Origin: Plectosphaerella cucumerina
Taxonomy: Eukaryota; Ascomycota; Sordariomycetes; Glomerellales; Plectosphaerellaceae
Length of the DNA: 64,000 nt
Direction of reading: 5' to 3'
Assembly (NCBI GenBank): GCA_020746995.1
Contig: JAGPXD010000001.1
Span: 620,001-684,000, forward strand
Position numbers and translations under genes: made by a program. The notes below the pieces were generated by a model, which was not told where the DNA came from, ran no database searches, and was given only the letters and a program-made list of their open reading frames with translations. Below, piece after piece: positions 43,844 to 54,737 of the stretch. How positions within the stretch are numbered: position 1 is the first letter of the stretch; each line of letters starts with the position of its first letter.

Positions 43844-45465
43844 ATGAAGGCGGCGCCGAAGCATGCGCCTGTCGACGAGGCCACTGGGACCATCCCACTG
43901 ATGCACAAACAGATCTTCAAGTTCTATGAGCCCATCATTCTCCTCCTCGCCCTCAACTATGAAATGCGAAGCACCGCCAGCTACATCAGCCCCTCCGAAA
44001 ATTATGATACCTCGGTCCCAGAACAGCTCTTCAAGGCCTTTGTCAACAAGCTTGCCATGGTGTGTGACAGTTCCAAGGGGAATCAGGGTGCCACTGTGAC
44101 GGCCATCTGGGTGTCCGAAGATACGCCGGGCCGAACCGAGTATCATATTGCGTCGAACCAGCGCAAGAGCCATGAACTGGACGCCATGGGGTCCTTTGCG
44201 AGGACGCTGCTGGAAGAGGTGCGAGACGCGGACGCCCGGCCTTCGGCTCAGGACCAGGCCAACAGGACGCTTCTCCTCCCCATTTTGCGCTTCAACCGAC
44301 CGCGTATCAACCTCTATCTCGACGGGCTGAGGCGAGAAGCGGAGAGGTGTATTGAGAAACGGGCGGAGCTGGGCGACAGCGGTGGGTGCTTGCTGAGCCG
44401 GATGGACGTGGGCCATCGCTGATGTTGAACACAGGAACCTTCGTCGTGCCGGAGCTGCAAGACCTCGTCGATCTATGCTCGCCCGAGCGAGCATCCAATC
44501 TCTCTGAGCCGGATTGTACGTCGTCCCAGGTGGGATACGATGACACCTCCAACTGACCCATCGCAGACATCCAAAGGTGTCAGGGTGCTATCAAGCGGCT
44601 CAACAGACTCAGAAATTCCCCTGCTTGGAGCACTGTCGACAACCTCGGGCGCGATGCCCGCTCCTCATCCGATAAAGACTGCTGGTCCGAATTCCGACAC
44701 ATGACGAACCGTCTCGTCGCGTATCCTCAAGCTGTAGCCTTCTGCCTGCGTGCCAAGGCAGCATGGCCTCGCCTCTTCACTTCCTTCACCGTCACGACTG
44801 TCCCCTCGAGCCGGCGCATGCCCAAGATGGACGTGCGAAAAAAGTCCCTTACAGCCGACAGCATCGTGGGGCGAATGACGCGCCGCGAAAACCAAATGGC
44901 CGTGTTCCGGGCTTTCGTCGCGGACCTGCAGCCGTTCCAGCTAGACGAGCGCATCCGCATGGAGTTTACGAAAGATTCGCTCCGGCCCGTCGTTCATGCC
45001 GAAGTCCTGCTGCTCGACCTCATTGAGTTCAGCGGCGGCGTGGCGCCGGGACGCTTCTTCGGTCGGTGGCAGTATATTGGTAGTAGCAAGCCGACGTGCC
45101 GACTGTGCCACTACTTCTTCGTGGAGCACGGGTCTGGTGTAGGGCATCGAGCTAGCCATGGAAATCTGTACGATAACTGGCGGCTGCCGGACGTGAGGGT
45201 GGTGGATGGGACGGCGGCGCTGGAGGCGCGGGCGAAGATGATGGAGAGGATTCTGGACAGGGTGCGAGGGGATGCGTTTGATCTGGTGAGGAGGCGGGCG
45301 CTGCCGACGTATAGGAGCCATGACTCGATGACGACGTCGGCGAGGGTGACGCTCGAGGAGCTGTGGTCAACGACGTCGAGGGCGGATGACCTGAGTTCGA
45401 TGATGGGAGATCTGGGGCTCGAAGATGAAGATGATGATGGGGGAGGAGTCAGCCTGGACGGGTGA
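43844..45465 (+). CDS. OTT_1508-like nucleic-acid deaminase family protein
   Basis: Three exons (43844-44381, 44435-44515, 44567-45465) with introns of 53 and 51 nt give 505 residues in perfect phase. The C-terminal region holds the deaminase signature: VVHAEVLLLDLIEF (zinc-ligand His and catalytic Glu) followed by YIGSSKPTCRLCHYFF (two zinc-ligand cysteines), then a SHGNLYDNWRLPDV block. This is the pattern of the fungal OTT_1508-like deaminase family, of which the bacterial namesake is a presumed toxin domain; in fungi the substrate is unknown. The N-terminal ~200 residues are helical, and a GRMTRRENQMAVFRAF segment precedes the domain. The C-terminus is acidic. No signal peptide. The start at 43844 (MKAAPKHAPVDEATG) is the first ATG in frame. 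Confidence 0.85.
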
Positions 45466-45566
45466 TGCTGGCCTCTGAGGTCGAGCATCAAACGACTGTT
45501 GCCGATAGTCTCCGCCTCTTCCTTGCAGCTATTCCAACCATGTTTCAACGCCGCCGTGCTCACGGC

Positions 45567-45791
45567 CTAGAGGTCCTCGCCTGCCTCGTCAGTTGACGAG
45601 CCCACAGGAAGACACCGCCGACAGGCGCCACACCGCAGCTCCCCGCAGTGCCAGCACCCGTCTATGCCAGTCTCGGCGTCGACGCACGCCGAGGCGCAGC
45701 ACAGCCTCCCGTTGGCCGTCATCTCCTCCCGGATGGTGGGGAGGCGGGCTTGAGCCGCGGTGATGAAGAGGAGGGCGAGGGCAGCCTTCAT
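45567..45791 (-). CDS. Small cysteine-rich secreted protein
   Basis: A single exon of 74 residues. Residues 1-15 (MKAALALLFITAAQA) are a signal peptide. The mature chain is short and has eight cysteines spaced CC-x3-C-x9-C-x2-C-x4-C-x2-C-x2-C, ending in an acidic tail (SSTDEAGEDL). An in-frame ATG 47 codons upstream (45932) would put a Pro/Ser-rich stretch before the signal peptide and is rejected. The size, secretion signal and cysteine density match fungal small secreted proteins, including effector candidates, but no specific family is recognised. It is tail-to-tail with the deaminase gene, 101 nt apart. Confidence 0.72.
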   Translation of the reverse strand: MKAALALLFITAAQARLPTIREEMTANGRLCCASACVDAETGIDGCWHCGELRCGACRRCLPVGSSTDEAGEDL

Positions 45792-46445
45792 CGTGGGCTT
45801 TGTTCCAGGTGTAATTGGCTCCCGTCGGTGTGTCTGTTGGTGGTGAGGGGACAAACTCCGAGGCGGACTTGAGGCTGGTGGACTTGATCGGAACGGGGAG
45901 ACCGGGGGAGGCGGTGGAGATTCGGCTTCCATTTAAAGGGGTGCTGGTGCTGTGCTGTGCCGCAGGCTGTCATTCAGGCTGTCGGGGCGAAGGAGGCCGG
46001 GCCGTAGTGCCATTCGCGCCGACAGGCCTCTGGAAGGCATGGGGAGATGAGATGAGGCCAGGTGTGCAAGTTGCCACCAGAGGATTCGAATCTGCCACGG
46101 GGTCTACTAACTGGAGAATGTAGCGAGCTGGGAGACAGCTTGATGGCGATGGGAGGTGAGGTCGAGGCGCTGAGTCGCTACGACCTGGGAGTTTACCCCG
46201 GATTCTCGCTTCGCTGGCGCCGTCTGATGTCTTGGGCAGCGTGGGAGCAGAACCCCGCCATTCCTCCTCAGCGCAGTTTCAATTCTCACGGTCGCATCGC
46301 GCAGCACAACGTTTCGGCGTCTCGGTCGCAACACACCGCATCACAGGTCACAACTTCGATCGCGGCGCTCCACGAGTAGGTATCAACAGTTGATTTCCTT
46401 CAATATATACGTCTCCTTTACCTTGCGCAAACATCCCCAGGCCGC

Positions 46446-46926
46446 CTACTGCGCCTTCTGCTTGGGCGCGGGCACCATCGTCCGCGTTAGGAAGGTCAGG
46501 GTGGCGTAGAAGACCATGACAATATCGAGACCGACGACGCCGAGCCACAGACCGTTCATGATCTGCTGCTCGCGACCGAAGAGGAAGGGCCAGGTCTCCA
46601 TCTTTGCGGTCCAGATGTCGTGGGACCCGGTGAGGAGGAGCCCGAAGATTGTGAGGTAGGTGGTGAACCAGTAGGGCCTGGGAGGGGGCGAATTAGCATT
46701 CTGTCGTGTTCTATGCTGGGTAAGGGAGGACGTACTTTGTGCGCGCGTTCAGCTTTGTCCACTCAAACTGCGTCTTCTCGCCAATCTGCGAGGCCTGGAC
46801 TGCGAGGAGGATGCCACCGAGGACGAAGCCCCAGAGGTACATCATCTTTTCGAGGGTGTTGAGGTTGGCGAGGTAGAAGAGGGCCTTGTCGGCATAGGCC
46901 GACAGCAGCGCGGGGACGGCGGCCAT
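46446..46926 (-). CDS. Small multi-pass membrane protein, function unknown
   Basis: Two exons (46926-46736 and 46677-46446) with a 58-nt intron (GTACGT..CAG, GCTAAT branch) give 140 residues. Three to four hydrophobic helices are visible: one centred on YLWGFVLGGILLAV, one on YWFTTYLTIFGLLLTG and one on LWLGVVGLDIVMVFYATLTF, with a weaker helix at the N-terminus (ALFYLANLNTLEKMM). The tail is basic (PAPKQKAQ). No signal peptide is obvious. It resembles uncharacterised fungal ER- or mitochondria-type membrane proteins, but I recognise no named family. Confidence 0.75.
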
Positions 46927-47681
46927 TGCGATTTGCGACGGTTTAGATGAAGGGCCCGTGGTCGTCAATGCGGAAGCTCTGGGCTCTGGACGGGGAGGGA
47001 TAGGCAACAAGGAACGTCCGGTGCTGGGTAATCGCTGCGAAACACCGACGCGAGAGCGGGGTGTCGATGGGATGTTTCGCCTTGAGCGACGGGAGGAGGT
47101 CTGGTCGGAGGATGGCGAGGGGACGGAGAGGAGAAGAGGACTCGGAGGAGACGAGGAAGAAGATGTGTCCTGTCCTGTCGTGTTCTGTCGGCTGCCTTTT
47201 CGTTCCGCCTGTCATTTCCATCGAACCGGGTCCAGCTCCTTATCGACCGCTTCCTTCTGGGTCTATCGCAGGGGCCAGGTTCCGGTCTAGCCGTCTGTGG
47301 TGCGGGACGACGGGCCTCTTCCGCCGTGGTCGCCACGCCTGATCCGGCCGAGGTCCAGACCCTTTGTCTACTTGGCCTCTGCTTCGGGTGTAGTGCTTAA
47401 GATGACTGACTGGCTTCTCACCGTTCGTTACGACTCGGAATAGCTGGCTCAACGCTGGCTTGGAACCCCAGAGTCGCCGAGGACGGCGAGACACACGATG
47501 TGTGTGAAACTTGAAGGGTCCAAGCCCAGTGACGCTATGGCAGCTCGCTGAATCATCAAACAAGTTTAAAGTTCATTCGATTATCCTTTCCTTCTTGGGC
47601 ATGTTGGCCTTTGTCGCGATCAAACGCGTAGCGGTCGCGTCCTCCGCAGTCTCGACGACACAACCATAACCACCATACCTC
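46927..47681. other. Intergenic region, no gene supported
   Basis: Promoter side of the small membrane protein gene, then spacer up to the 17-bp minisatellite. Nothing else is supported. Confidence 0.5.
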
Positions 47682-47834
47682 CATCCATAAATCACCTCCA
47701 TCCTTGAATCACCTACATCCATGAATCACCTACATCCATGAATCACCTACATCCATGAATCACCTACATCCATGTATCACCTCCATCCATAAATCACCTA
47801 CATCCATGTATCACCTCCATCCATAAATCACCCC
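47682..47834. repeat. 17-bp minisatellite, nine units
   Basis: Nine tandem units of exactly 17 bp (153 bp) with consensus CATCCATGAATCACCTA. Units 3-5 are identical and the last four alternate between TGTATCACCTC and TAAATCACC variants, which indicates duplication of two-unit blocks. It ends 30 bp before the ATG of the GTPase pseudogene. Confidence 0.92.
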
Positions 47835-47864
47835 CTACCATAAATCACTTCCGGCGTGGACAAA

Positions 47865-49903
47865 ATGACTCCCATCTTCGACAAGTACCGCAATGGTCAC
47901 GCGGCTCAGCAGAATGACCTGTTCATACTCCTCATGGGCTTCTCCGGCGCGGCAAGAGCGCCTTCATCTCCCAATGCCGGAACCTCGACACGCAAAACAC
48001 ACCACCCGTCGTCATAGGCCACGGCCAGGAGTCATGCACCCTCCAGGTCCAAGTCTACCCCTTCTTCAACGGGCAGGGCCAGACAATCTACCTCATCGAC
48101 ACCCCCGGCTTCGATAACACCGAACTCTCCGACACCCAGGTCCTTGCCATCATCACCCAGTGGCTAGCCAACGCCTATAACGCGGGTGTTTCCTTGCATG
48201 GCGTCCTCTACTTCCACTCCATCGCCGACAGGCGCCTCCGTGGCTCAGCCGGCCGCAATTGCGACATGCTCCGCGCCCTCTGCGGCCCCGCCGCCCCGTC
48301 TAGGACTCATTTAGTCACCACGATGTGGGACAGCGTGCCCATCGGGGATGCCCAGAAGCGCGAGCATGCCTCTATCATGACTCCCGGCCTCTGGTGTCAG
48401 CTCGGCGGCCGCATTCATCGGCATTGGAACATCAACAGGTCGGCGCGCGACATCCTTGCCGTCTTCGTTGAGGGCAACCGTGAACCCATCACGCTGGCCA
48501 TACAAGACGAGGTGATCAACCAGAAGAAGACGTGTCTGCGCTACACCGCTGCCGGACGTGCCCTCGGCATCGACCCGGTCCCGGTGCTCGCATCGACCAA
48601 GAATTACAATTCTCAATCCGACGCCAGAGAGGCCCAGCACAAGGTGTCATACGAGGAGCCCATCGGGGCACTCGGACATGTCATGCCCCAGCAGAAAGCT
48701 CGGGAGCTTGAGCCGCCGCAGCCTCAATCTGACGCCTCCGGGCTTGGTGGCCAAGTGTCCGCTGAGTGGTACAAGGGCATGAGCACATACGCAATCTCCC
48801 TGAGCGGTCGAATTTATTGTTACAATGGGAAGAAGTACACTTTCAGGCATGCTTCCCTCATCCCATGTCCCTTCGGCTTCCCCTGTTACGTCCCTTCGGC
48901 TCCCCCCTGTTACGTCCCTTCGGCTCCCCCCTGTTACGTATGGTTATCGGCTTGCTAACATGCCGGCCAGGTCCAAAGAATCTCAACCCTCGATGTACTG
49001 TGGGCAGGGGCATAGCTATCACATGCATAGAGTCTACGGTATCGGGTGAGTCTCATCCAGTCTGACCTCGCTTCATCGTCCGGTTTCTTCGCCGCACATT
49101 GCCTCACCCTACCGAGGAACAGTCGCTGAACTGATTGTCGTCCAGGACATGCTATGTTAACCTGTGTCGAAACGCCGCAGGCGAGCTACACATTGGTTGG
49201 TGAACGCCAGCCTGGACACGATGACGCTGTGACTGACTCTTCACCCAGAGCATTCGGACAATCTCGCAGATCACTATGCTCTCCTGGCGGACTGCCTTCG
49301 AGACAACGCCGACGATATCCTCAATCTCGCCCAGTCGAAGGCTAGGTTGACTCTTGGTCCTACCGGCACCTACTAGCTGCAGATCGGAGACCGTTCATGG
49401 TTCAACCTGCCTCGAAGCATGACAGAGGTACTTCGCAAGCAGAAAATCGACCCCATAAACCTGGACGTCGTAGCCCTCGGCTTCAATGGGACGTGGCTCT
49501 TCACCCTGAAGGGAACCCCCACGGTCACTGTAGATCTTGGGGGCGGTTACTTGGCTCTCCACAAGTACCTTCGTCTGCGGTACTCGAAAGAATTTTCGAG
49601 AGGCGTGGTGTCCAGAATCACGGTACGTTTCCCGCGCGGTGCAATGACCTCAGGTTTCCCATTGACCAGACGCATGCTGACAATTTGGACACCCAGCACG
49701 TGGCGCTGGACCCTCAATCCGACACTTCCTTTGCCGTTGTGTTTCAGGACGGCTCGCTCTTCAAAAGCACAGCAGGATGGGACAAGCACTCCAAGGCTTG
49801 CTTCGACCGTTTTGTGGCTTTCGAAGACGACACCAGCCGAGTGGACGACGAGGCTCCCGCCGCCACAGAGGGGGGACCGGCAAAGAAAGCCCGTATCTCA
49901 TAA
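47865..49903 (+). pseudogene. Fungal G-domain (AIG1/septin-like P-loop) GTPase, broken
   Basis: Starts MTPIFDKYRNGHAAQQ and reaches the P-loop, where DLFILLMGFSGA should be followed by GKS; a one-base deletion near 47950 shifts the frame exactly there. The correct frame then gives SAFISQCRNLDTQN, G3 motif LIDTPGFDNTELSD, VLYFHSIADRRLRGS, and G4-like LVTTMWDSVP. The downstream part (YKGMSTYAISLSGRIYCYNG, then EHSDNLADHYALLADCL and WFNLPRSMTEVLRKQKID) forms the C-terminal region with several introns; one is 49623-49669. An in-frame TAG at 49374-49376 stands where Trp would fit (TY-stop-LQIGDRSW). Intact members are GTP-binding proteins of unknown role common in fungi. Exon borders between 48840 and 49250 are uncertain. 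Confidence 0.72.
48867..48937. repeat. 24-bp tandem repeat, three units
   Basis: Units of 23, 24 and 24 bp, consensus GTCCCTTCGGCTCCCCCCTG plus TTAC, lie in the GTPase pseudogene. Read in frame they encode PSAPPCYV repeats, but they more likely lie at or near an intron boundary, since CTAAC and CCAG signals follow at about 48955-48970. Confidence 0.85.
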
Positions 49904-50224
49904 AGAGGGAGGTTACGCTCGGTCGACTCGTCCCTGGGCACTCCATCAGGGGCCAAGTTTTGTCCGAGCATCCTCGAGCCTGTTCAACTCACATCTCCAT
50001 GGTCACATGTTCAGGAAGCTCCAGGTTTGCAATGTTGGCCCATGATCATAGAATATGTAAGAACCAGTCCTCCTATTTGGAGCTCTTCCAATACCACACA
50101 GAGTCTGTTTATGTACAGGAACCACGTCGTCAAATATTAGCACATTACTCTCACATTACTTCGTCATCACCAGCGCTCAAAAAACACAAGTCGCCCCCTT
50201 TTCTCTGGCAATCAGAGCGACAAC

Positions 50225-51132
50225 TTAGGGGGTGGCGAGGCGCGCCTTCTCCGCCTCATCGTCCTCAGCCATGAGCCTGCAGGCGTGCTGAAGGAGGTTG
50301 ACCTCGCCCGGCGGGTTCTGGATGTAGCGAGCGTTGAAGCCCATGGTCTTCCTGACCGCGCGGAAGCTCTTGAGGTCGATGAACAGCGGCTCCTGGACGA
50401 CGTTCCAAGCCAGGTTCTGCGAGCAAGGAGGAACGGTCAGGGAGCCGGTGTACTGGAAGACTTGGGACTTGTGGAGATGGTCGCGGAGCTCGGTGAAGTC
50501 GAGGGCGCCCGTGACGGTCTTGAGGCCGCGGCGGGGAATTTGCTCGAGGTTGACGAAGACGTTCTTGAAAAGAGCGCTCGCCTCCTCGTCCGTGCCGGGC
50601 TCGAGGACGAAGCCGACCACGGCGATGGAGTCGTCTGTGGGAGAAAGTCAGCTGCCGATCACGTTCTGGGCGAAAGGAGACACTCACCCTCGGCCTGGAA
50701 GACAAAGTGAACCTCGAGGGGGTAGTAGTGCGAATCGATCTGGTGCTCGCCGGGGGTGTGGAAGTGGAACTGGGCCAGGTTGAAGGTCTTTCCGTCGCGA
50801 ACGAGGGTGCCGGTGGTGTTGACCTCGACAGTCTTGCCGAGGTTCTCAAACTCGGCGCCCTCGGGCCTGTTGGGGAGGTCGAAGCCCAGCTGGGCGCCGG
50901 CGATGGTGGTGATGTTGTTGGAGTGGATGTTGATGGGCGACTGGCTCGTGCCGGTGGAGCAGATCCTGTACGACTCGTTCAGGTGACCCCATTCCAGGGG
51001 GCCGCCGATGCCCGAAAAGGCAAGCTCGAGGGTCTCGCCGATGTCGTTCTGGCGGGGGTTCAGGGTCGTGCCGTGGTCGCAGAAGGCGGACACTAGGGAG
51101 GTGAGGGCCGAGAAGGCAAGGATGGACCTCAT
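50225..51132 (-). CDS. Secreted alpha-class carbonic anhydrase
   Basis: Two exons (51132-50688 and 50634-50225) with a 53-nt intron (GTGAGT..CAG) give 284 residues. Catalyses reversible hydration of CO2. Residues 1-16 (MRSILAFSALTSLVSA) are a signal peptide, so the enzyme acts in the secretory route or outside the cell. Zinc ligands are in QFHFHTPGEH and PLEVHFVF (three His). STGTSQSPINI and GSLTVPPCSQNLAW are the other family blocks; the usual second Thr of SLTTPPC is Val here, while the Thr that orients the zinc-bound hydroxide is kept. Several NxT sites fit glycosylation. A TATTTAA-type element lies near 51260, about 130 nt upstream. No neighbour suggests a pathway. Confidence 0.94.
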
Positions 51133-52919
51133 GATGGGTGCAACGAAGTATTAGTGTGAAGCTATTAATCAAGGGTTAGTAGGGCCGGGAGGGCGATGGG
51201 GGTGGAATATGTGCTGCTGCTGAACAGGTCTGCTGTTGAGCGGCGACCCTCTCGTACGTTTAAATAAGGCGGCCGGCCAGTCACGCCATGCGTCGCTCCT
51301 GGGTGAAGCAGCAGATCACCCCTATCGTCGGTTGCTGTGAAGGAGACCCCGCCATAACAACATCAAGCATGTCCGGAGATGGAATGGTGGTGGTCACAGC
51401 CTGAAGCGAGCGCATTCCGAAGGCGACCAGAGACCAAGTGATAGGTCAGTATTCCATCTGGCTGGACCAAACCTTGAAGATGGTCGGGACCTCAGCCCTG
51501 ATCGCACATCTTGACCTTAATCTCATCATCCCGCCTTCTGGCAGGGCTTCAACCGTAAAGCAGATAGGGTTGCGCGCCTACCGGCCTGAGCCTATTTTCA
51601 ACGGGTTCGCCCTATCGTCGGCCAACTGATTGGATCGATCATTGGTGGTGTGAGAAATAGGGGCTGCGACAGGGCGCTTGTCTGTCTACCTACTTGTGGT
51701 CATGGCAGCATTTCTCGACCTAGGTACGGCGTCATTTGTGACAGACCCCTTTCTGGCCAGCGACCGGGCCAGACGCATGCCAAGCTGTCAGAAACCCATA
51801 CCCCGGATATCCAAGGGTGAGTCTTCCACTTTGTCAACGTGCCAGCAGGGACAAGGTGCTTGAAAATGTAGGGCACAGCGTGCTTGGCATCTCCTGATGT
51901 CTCAGGCCCACGGTGCGCGCCGGCCAGCCGGAGACAAATAAGCTTCACGGGTGGAATGGAGGCTAGTCTGGACACCAGGCTTCAGCTTTGCCGTCAAGCG
52001 CGGTTCTCGATGCGTCCGTCTAGGAGCGGCTGAGGCGCCGCTCCCGGAAGCCAACGTGGAATACGTCAATTCAGGCTCACCAAGGCAGCCCGGGCCACGC
52101 GAAGCTGCAAACCTATCCCCAAAGGTGCTGGAGCTGGTGCCGGCTGATCTATCTGATAGTGTCAAGGTTTGTCCGCTGGGTGAAGATGAGAGGTCGGCGG
52201 GATAGGCGATGATGATGGAGGGTTGAGTTGTTTTGTTTGATAAGACGGACAAGACAAGATTTGAACAGTAGATGCGCGAGGCTGCGAAAAGGGGCGCATT
52301 GGTCGGAGACACCGTCCGATCCAGTGGTAAGCTTAACTTGCCCCGGTTGATTGCCTTGACCCTGCACCGGGATCAACGACAATCGCCATCGGGGTCGCCA
52401 GTGGATGATGTTGCTTTGGAGTGAGATATATTGACGGGGCTCTCGGTCCTGTTCGGGGGCTGAAGGCGGATGAACTTCCATGATGTCACTTGGCGGTGTT
52501 CGATCGTGTTTTGCAGGCTGCCAAAAGTAAATAAAGCTGCCAAGCGGCTGAATTGCACTTCAATAGTTGAGAGCATCTCATAGCGAGCCTGCCGCATCGG
52601 CTTCGCCGTTCGAACTTTCATCGACGCTCCTTTTGTCCCCAGAGGGATGCAAGGGTGGTCACGGCCAGTATGTGACGAGTCAACAACTACGATATTGGGT
52701 AAATCTATGAGATTGTAAGGACCGTGAGAACTTCAAAGGACACGCAAAGTCCCAACCGACCGATTACGCGATGAAAGGACTACTATTACCCCATACCCTC
52801 CCATTACTAAAGTGCCCGACTCCTCCATCTCTTCAGGTCGATCGTGGTAATACCGTTCTAAACTTGCTCAGTCAGTACCACTCGATATCCTTCAAGTTAG
52901 GAAGAGATAAAATACCTTT
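51133..52919. other. Intergenic region, no gene supported
   Basis: Promoter of the carbonic anhydrase gene plus about 1.5 kb in which I see no supported gene. Short frames on both strands lack features. Confidence 0.5.
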
Positions 52920-53204
52920 CTACGCCTTCTTGTAGGTGCCGTAGGTGCCGTAGCTGCCAGCAGGAGGGTACTCGCCGTAGTCGGCGTAGCTACCGGCGGG
53001 AGGGTAGCTTCCATAGGTGCCGTAGCCGCCGGCGGGAGGAGGGTAGCTGCCGTAGTTGCCGTAGCCCTGGCCATCCGCGTCGGCCACAGGGGCAGGGGCG
53101 GCCTCGGCGTCGGGGTTGGCGACGGGAGCGGCCTCAGGGTTGGCAACGGGAGCGGCCATGGCACCGGTGAAGGCGAGGAAGAGGGCTGTGATGGTGAACT
53201 TCAT
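52920..53204 (-). CDS. Small secreted Tyr/Gly/Pro-rich repeat protein
   Basis: A single exon of 94 residues. MKFTITALFLAFTGAMA is a clear signal peptide. An Ala/Pro/Asn spacer with repeated PVANPEA/PVANPDA follows, then an acidic VADADGQG stretch. The last ~45 residues are three or four repeats of the pattern YPPAGSYG(T/N/D)YG, ending YGTYKKA. There is no cysteine. The starting ATG at 53204 is chosen because the upstream in-frame ATG precedes the signal peptide by 26 residues. A TATA-like TATAAAA lies about 190 nt upstream (minus strand, near 53396). The composition recalls cell-wall or adhesive structural peptides; the role is unknown. Confidence 0.78.
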   Translation of the reverse strand: MKFTITALFLAFTGAMAAPVANPEAAPVANPDAEAAPAPVADADGQGYGNYGSYPPPAGGYGTYGSYPPAGSYADYGEYPPAGSYGTYGTYKKA

Positions 53205-54650
53205 TTTGGCGATGTGATTGATATTCTGAATGATGTTAGCTGGTCCATCCAAGTGACGGGGGGGGTGATGGGGTTTGCTCACAAGGTAAGTTGAACGAAA
53301 GTGCTTGAATTGGTCTGGATGTGTGATGCTGAGTGAAGACTTGAATGTTGCTGATGAGAAGAGAAAGCTGAATGAAGAAGGTCAAAAGACGAGTTTTATA
53401 CATCCGATTGCTCTCAGAAAGTCAACGTATCATCAAGACATCTCAGGATCTTAGGCCATCATTCTGGTTGCTGCGCTACCACAGCCTCACGTCGAGAAAC
53501 CACAGTAACAGCGGAAATGGCTATGCTCCTTTGTCAATTCGACGGATTCAGCGATCTGAAGCTGAAAGCTGCCGGCGTCATCCCCCTTCCAGCCTTGCCA
53601 GAACGATCGCGTCTAGCTAGCACCACGCTTACACGTGGGCGACATGACTGTCTCACCACCCCCGCGCGTCATCCCCCAGACCAAATTCCGCACAAGGCAT
53701 AGGGCTGTTTGTTCTAGGAGTCTGGGCACCGCTTGGGGTAGGGCTGTCGGCGACAGCGAGCGCGCCAAGACCAAAATACCATGTGTCCTGGAATAGTACT
53801 GGTGCTTCTTGCACGAGGTTGAAGGAAATCGGCCCGAGTGAGTCTCAGATCGCAATTGCGCCTCAGGAATGACCTCTCTGATGAGATTAGATATCCTTCT
53901 TAGAGTGTAGTAGGTGCTGAATGTCTCCGAATCCGCCTTGTCGAGCTGGGAATTGACTTCACCACATTTCAGCTCGACGTCTGCCAGGCAACACCTCGAT
54001 TTGGAAGTTCCGCAGGAAGCATTGCAACGGTGCAAATCTAACGCAAATTCATCGTCTCTTCGTCATCGTCTCCGGTGCTACTATGGTTGTGTTCTGTTTG
54101 ATTGGTGACCAGTAGCAGGCAGCGACCCATCACGCCTGGGTGCACCATGAGGATCGATCCCTAGAGCTGCTGCTGCAGAAGCTAAGGATTCTTTTCTTGG
54201 TTTCATCGTCAGGTCATGAAGGCAATAGAAAGGCACTATACTCGGCACAGATTCCTTGCCAGGGATTAGTCGATGAATACCTGTCGCCTGAAAGATGAAC
54301 GAACAGGAGATGCCACTGCCACATCGGCCTCGCGCGATTGCTGGCGCTGGTTGGTCCAACCAATCTACCGACACTAACACTACCACCGACAAGCAGTCAG
54401 CCTGGCATGGTACAAGAGTATATCAGGGGTGACCAGTTCTATGACCAGCAGCAGATTGCCCACAAAACGGGGCCTCATTTGAATTCGCATAGGACTCGGC
54501 ACATCTGCTCGAGTCCCGAGATTAACCAAGAATAAGCCTGCCTAGTCTCTGCAAAGATGCGAATGAAAGTATCAGCTAGGTCTGAAGCCAGGAACTGTCA
54601 ACGACTTCAGTGCCCCGACACACCTTGTGTCCAGGAGCAAAAAAACGAAT
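53205..54650. other. Intergenic region, no gene supported
   Basis: Promoter of the Tyr/Gly/Pro-rich gene, then slightly more AT-rich spacer up to the tRNA-Tyr gene. No frame with recognisable features. Confidence 0.5.
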
Positions 54651-54736
54651 TCTCCCCGACCGGAGTCGAGCCGGTGACCTTCAGGTGAAATGGAACAATT
54701 ACAGCCCGACGTGATAGCCAACTACACCACAGGGAG
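54651..54736 (-). tRNA. tRNA-Tyr (anticodon GTA) with a 12-nt intron
   Basis: On the minus strand, acceptor stem CTCCCTG pairs with CGGGGAG (one G:U). The A box TGGTGTAGTTGG is perfect, the anticodon stem TCGGG/CCTGA holds the GTA anticodon (54702-54700), and the T stem ACCGG/CCGGT is complete. The discriminator is A. A 12-nt intron (54698-54687) follows position 37. The T loop reads CTCGACT instead of TTCGANT, a T54-to-C change that also weakens the B box, so expression or function may be reduced. Confidence 0.88.
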
Positions 54737-54737
54737 G

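Noticed and set aside
49547..49789. Possible second frameshift in the GTPase pseudogene near 49620
   Set aside because: An ordinary intron (49623-49669, GTACGT..CAG) joins the two frames in phase, so this point is not a lesion.
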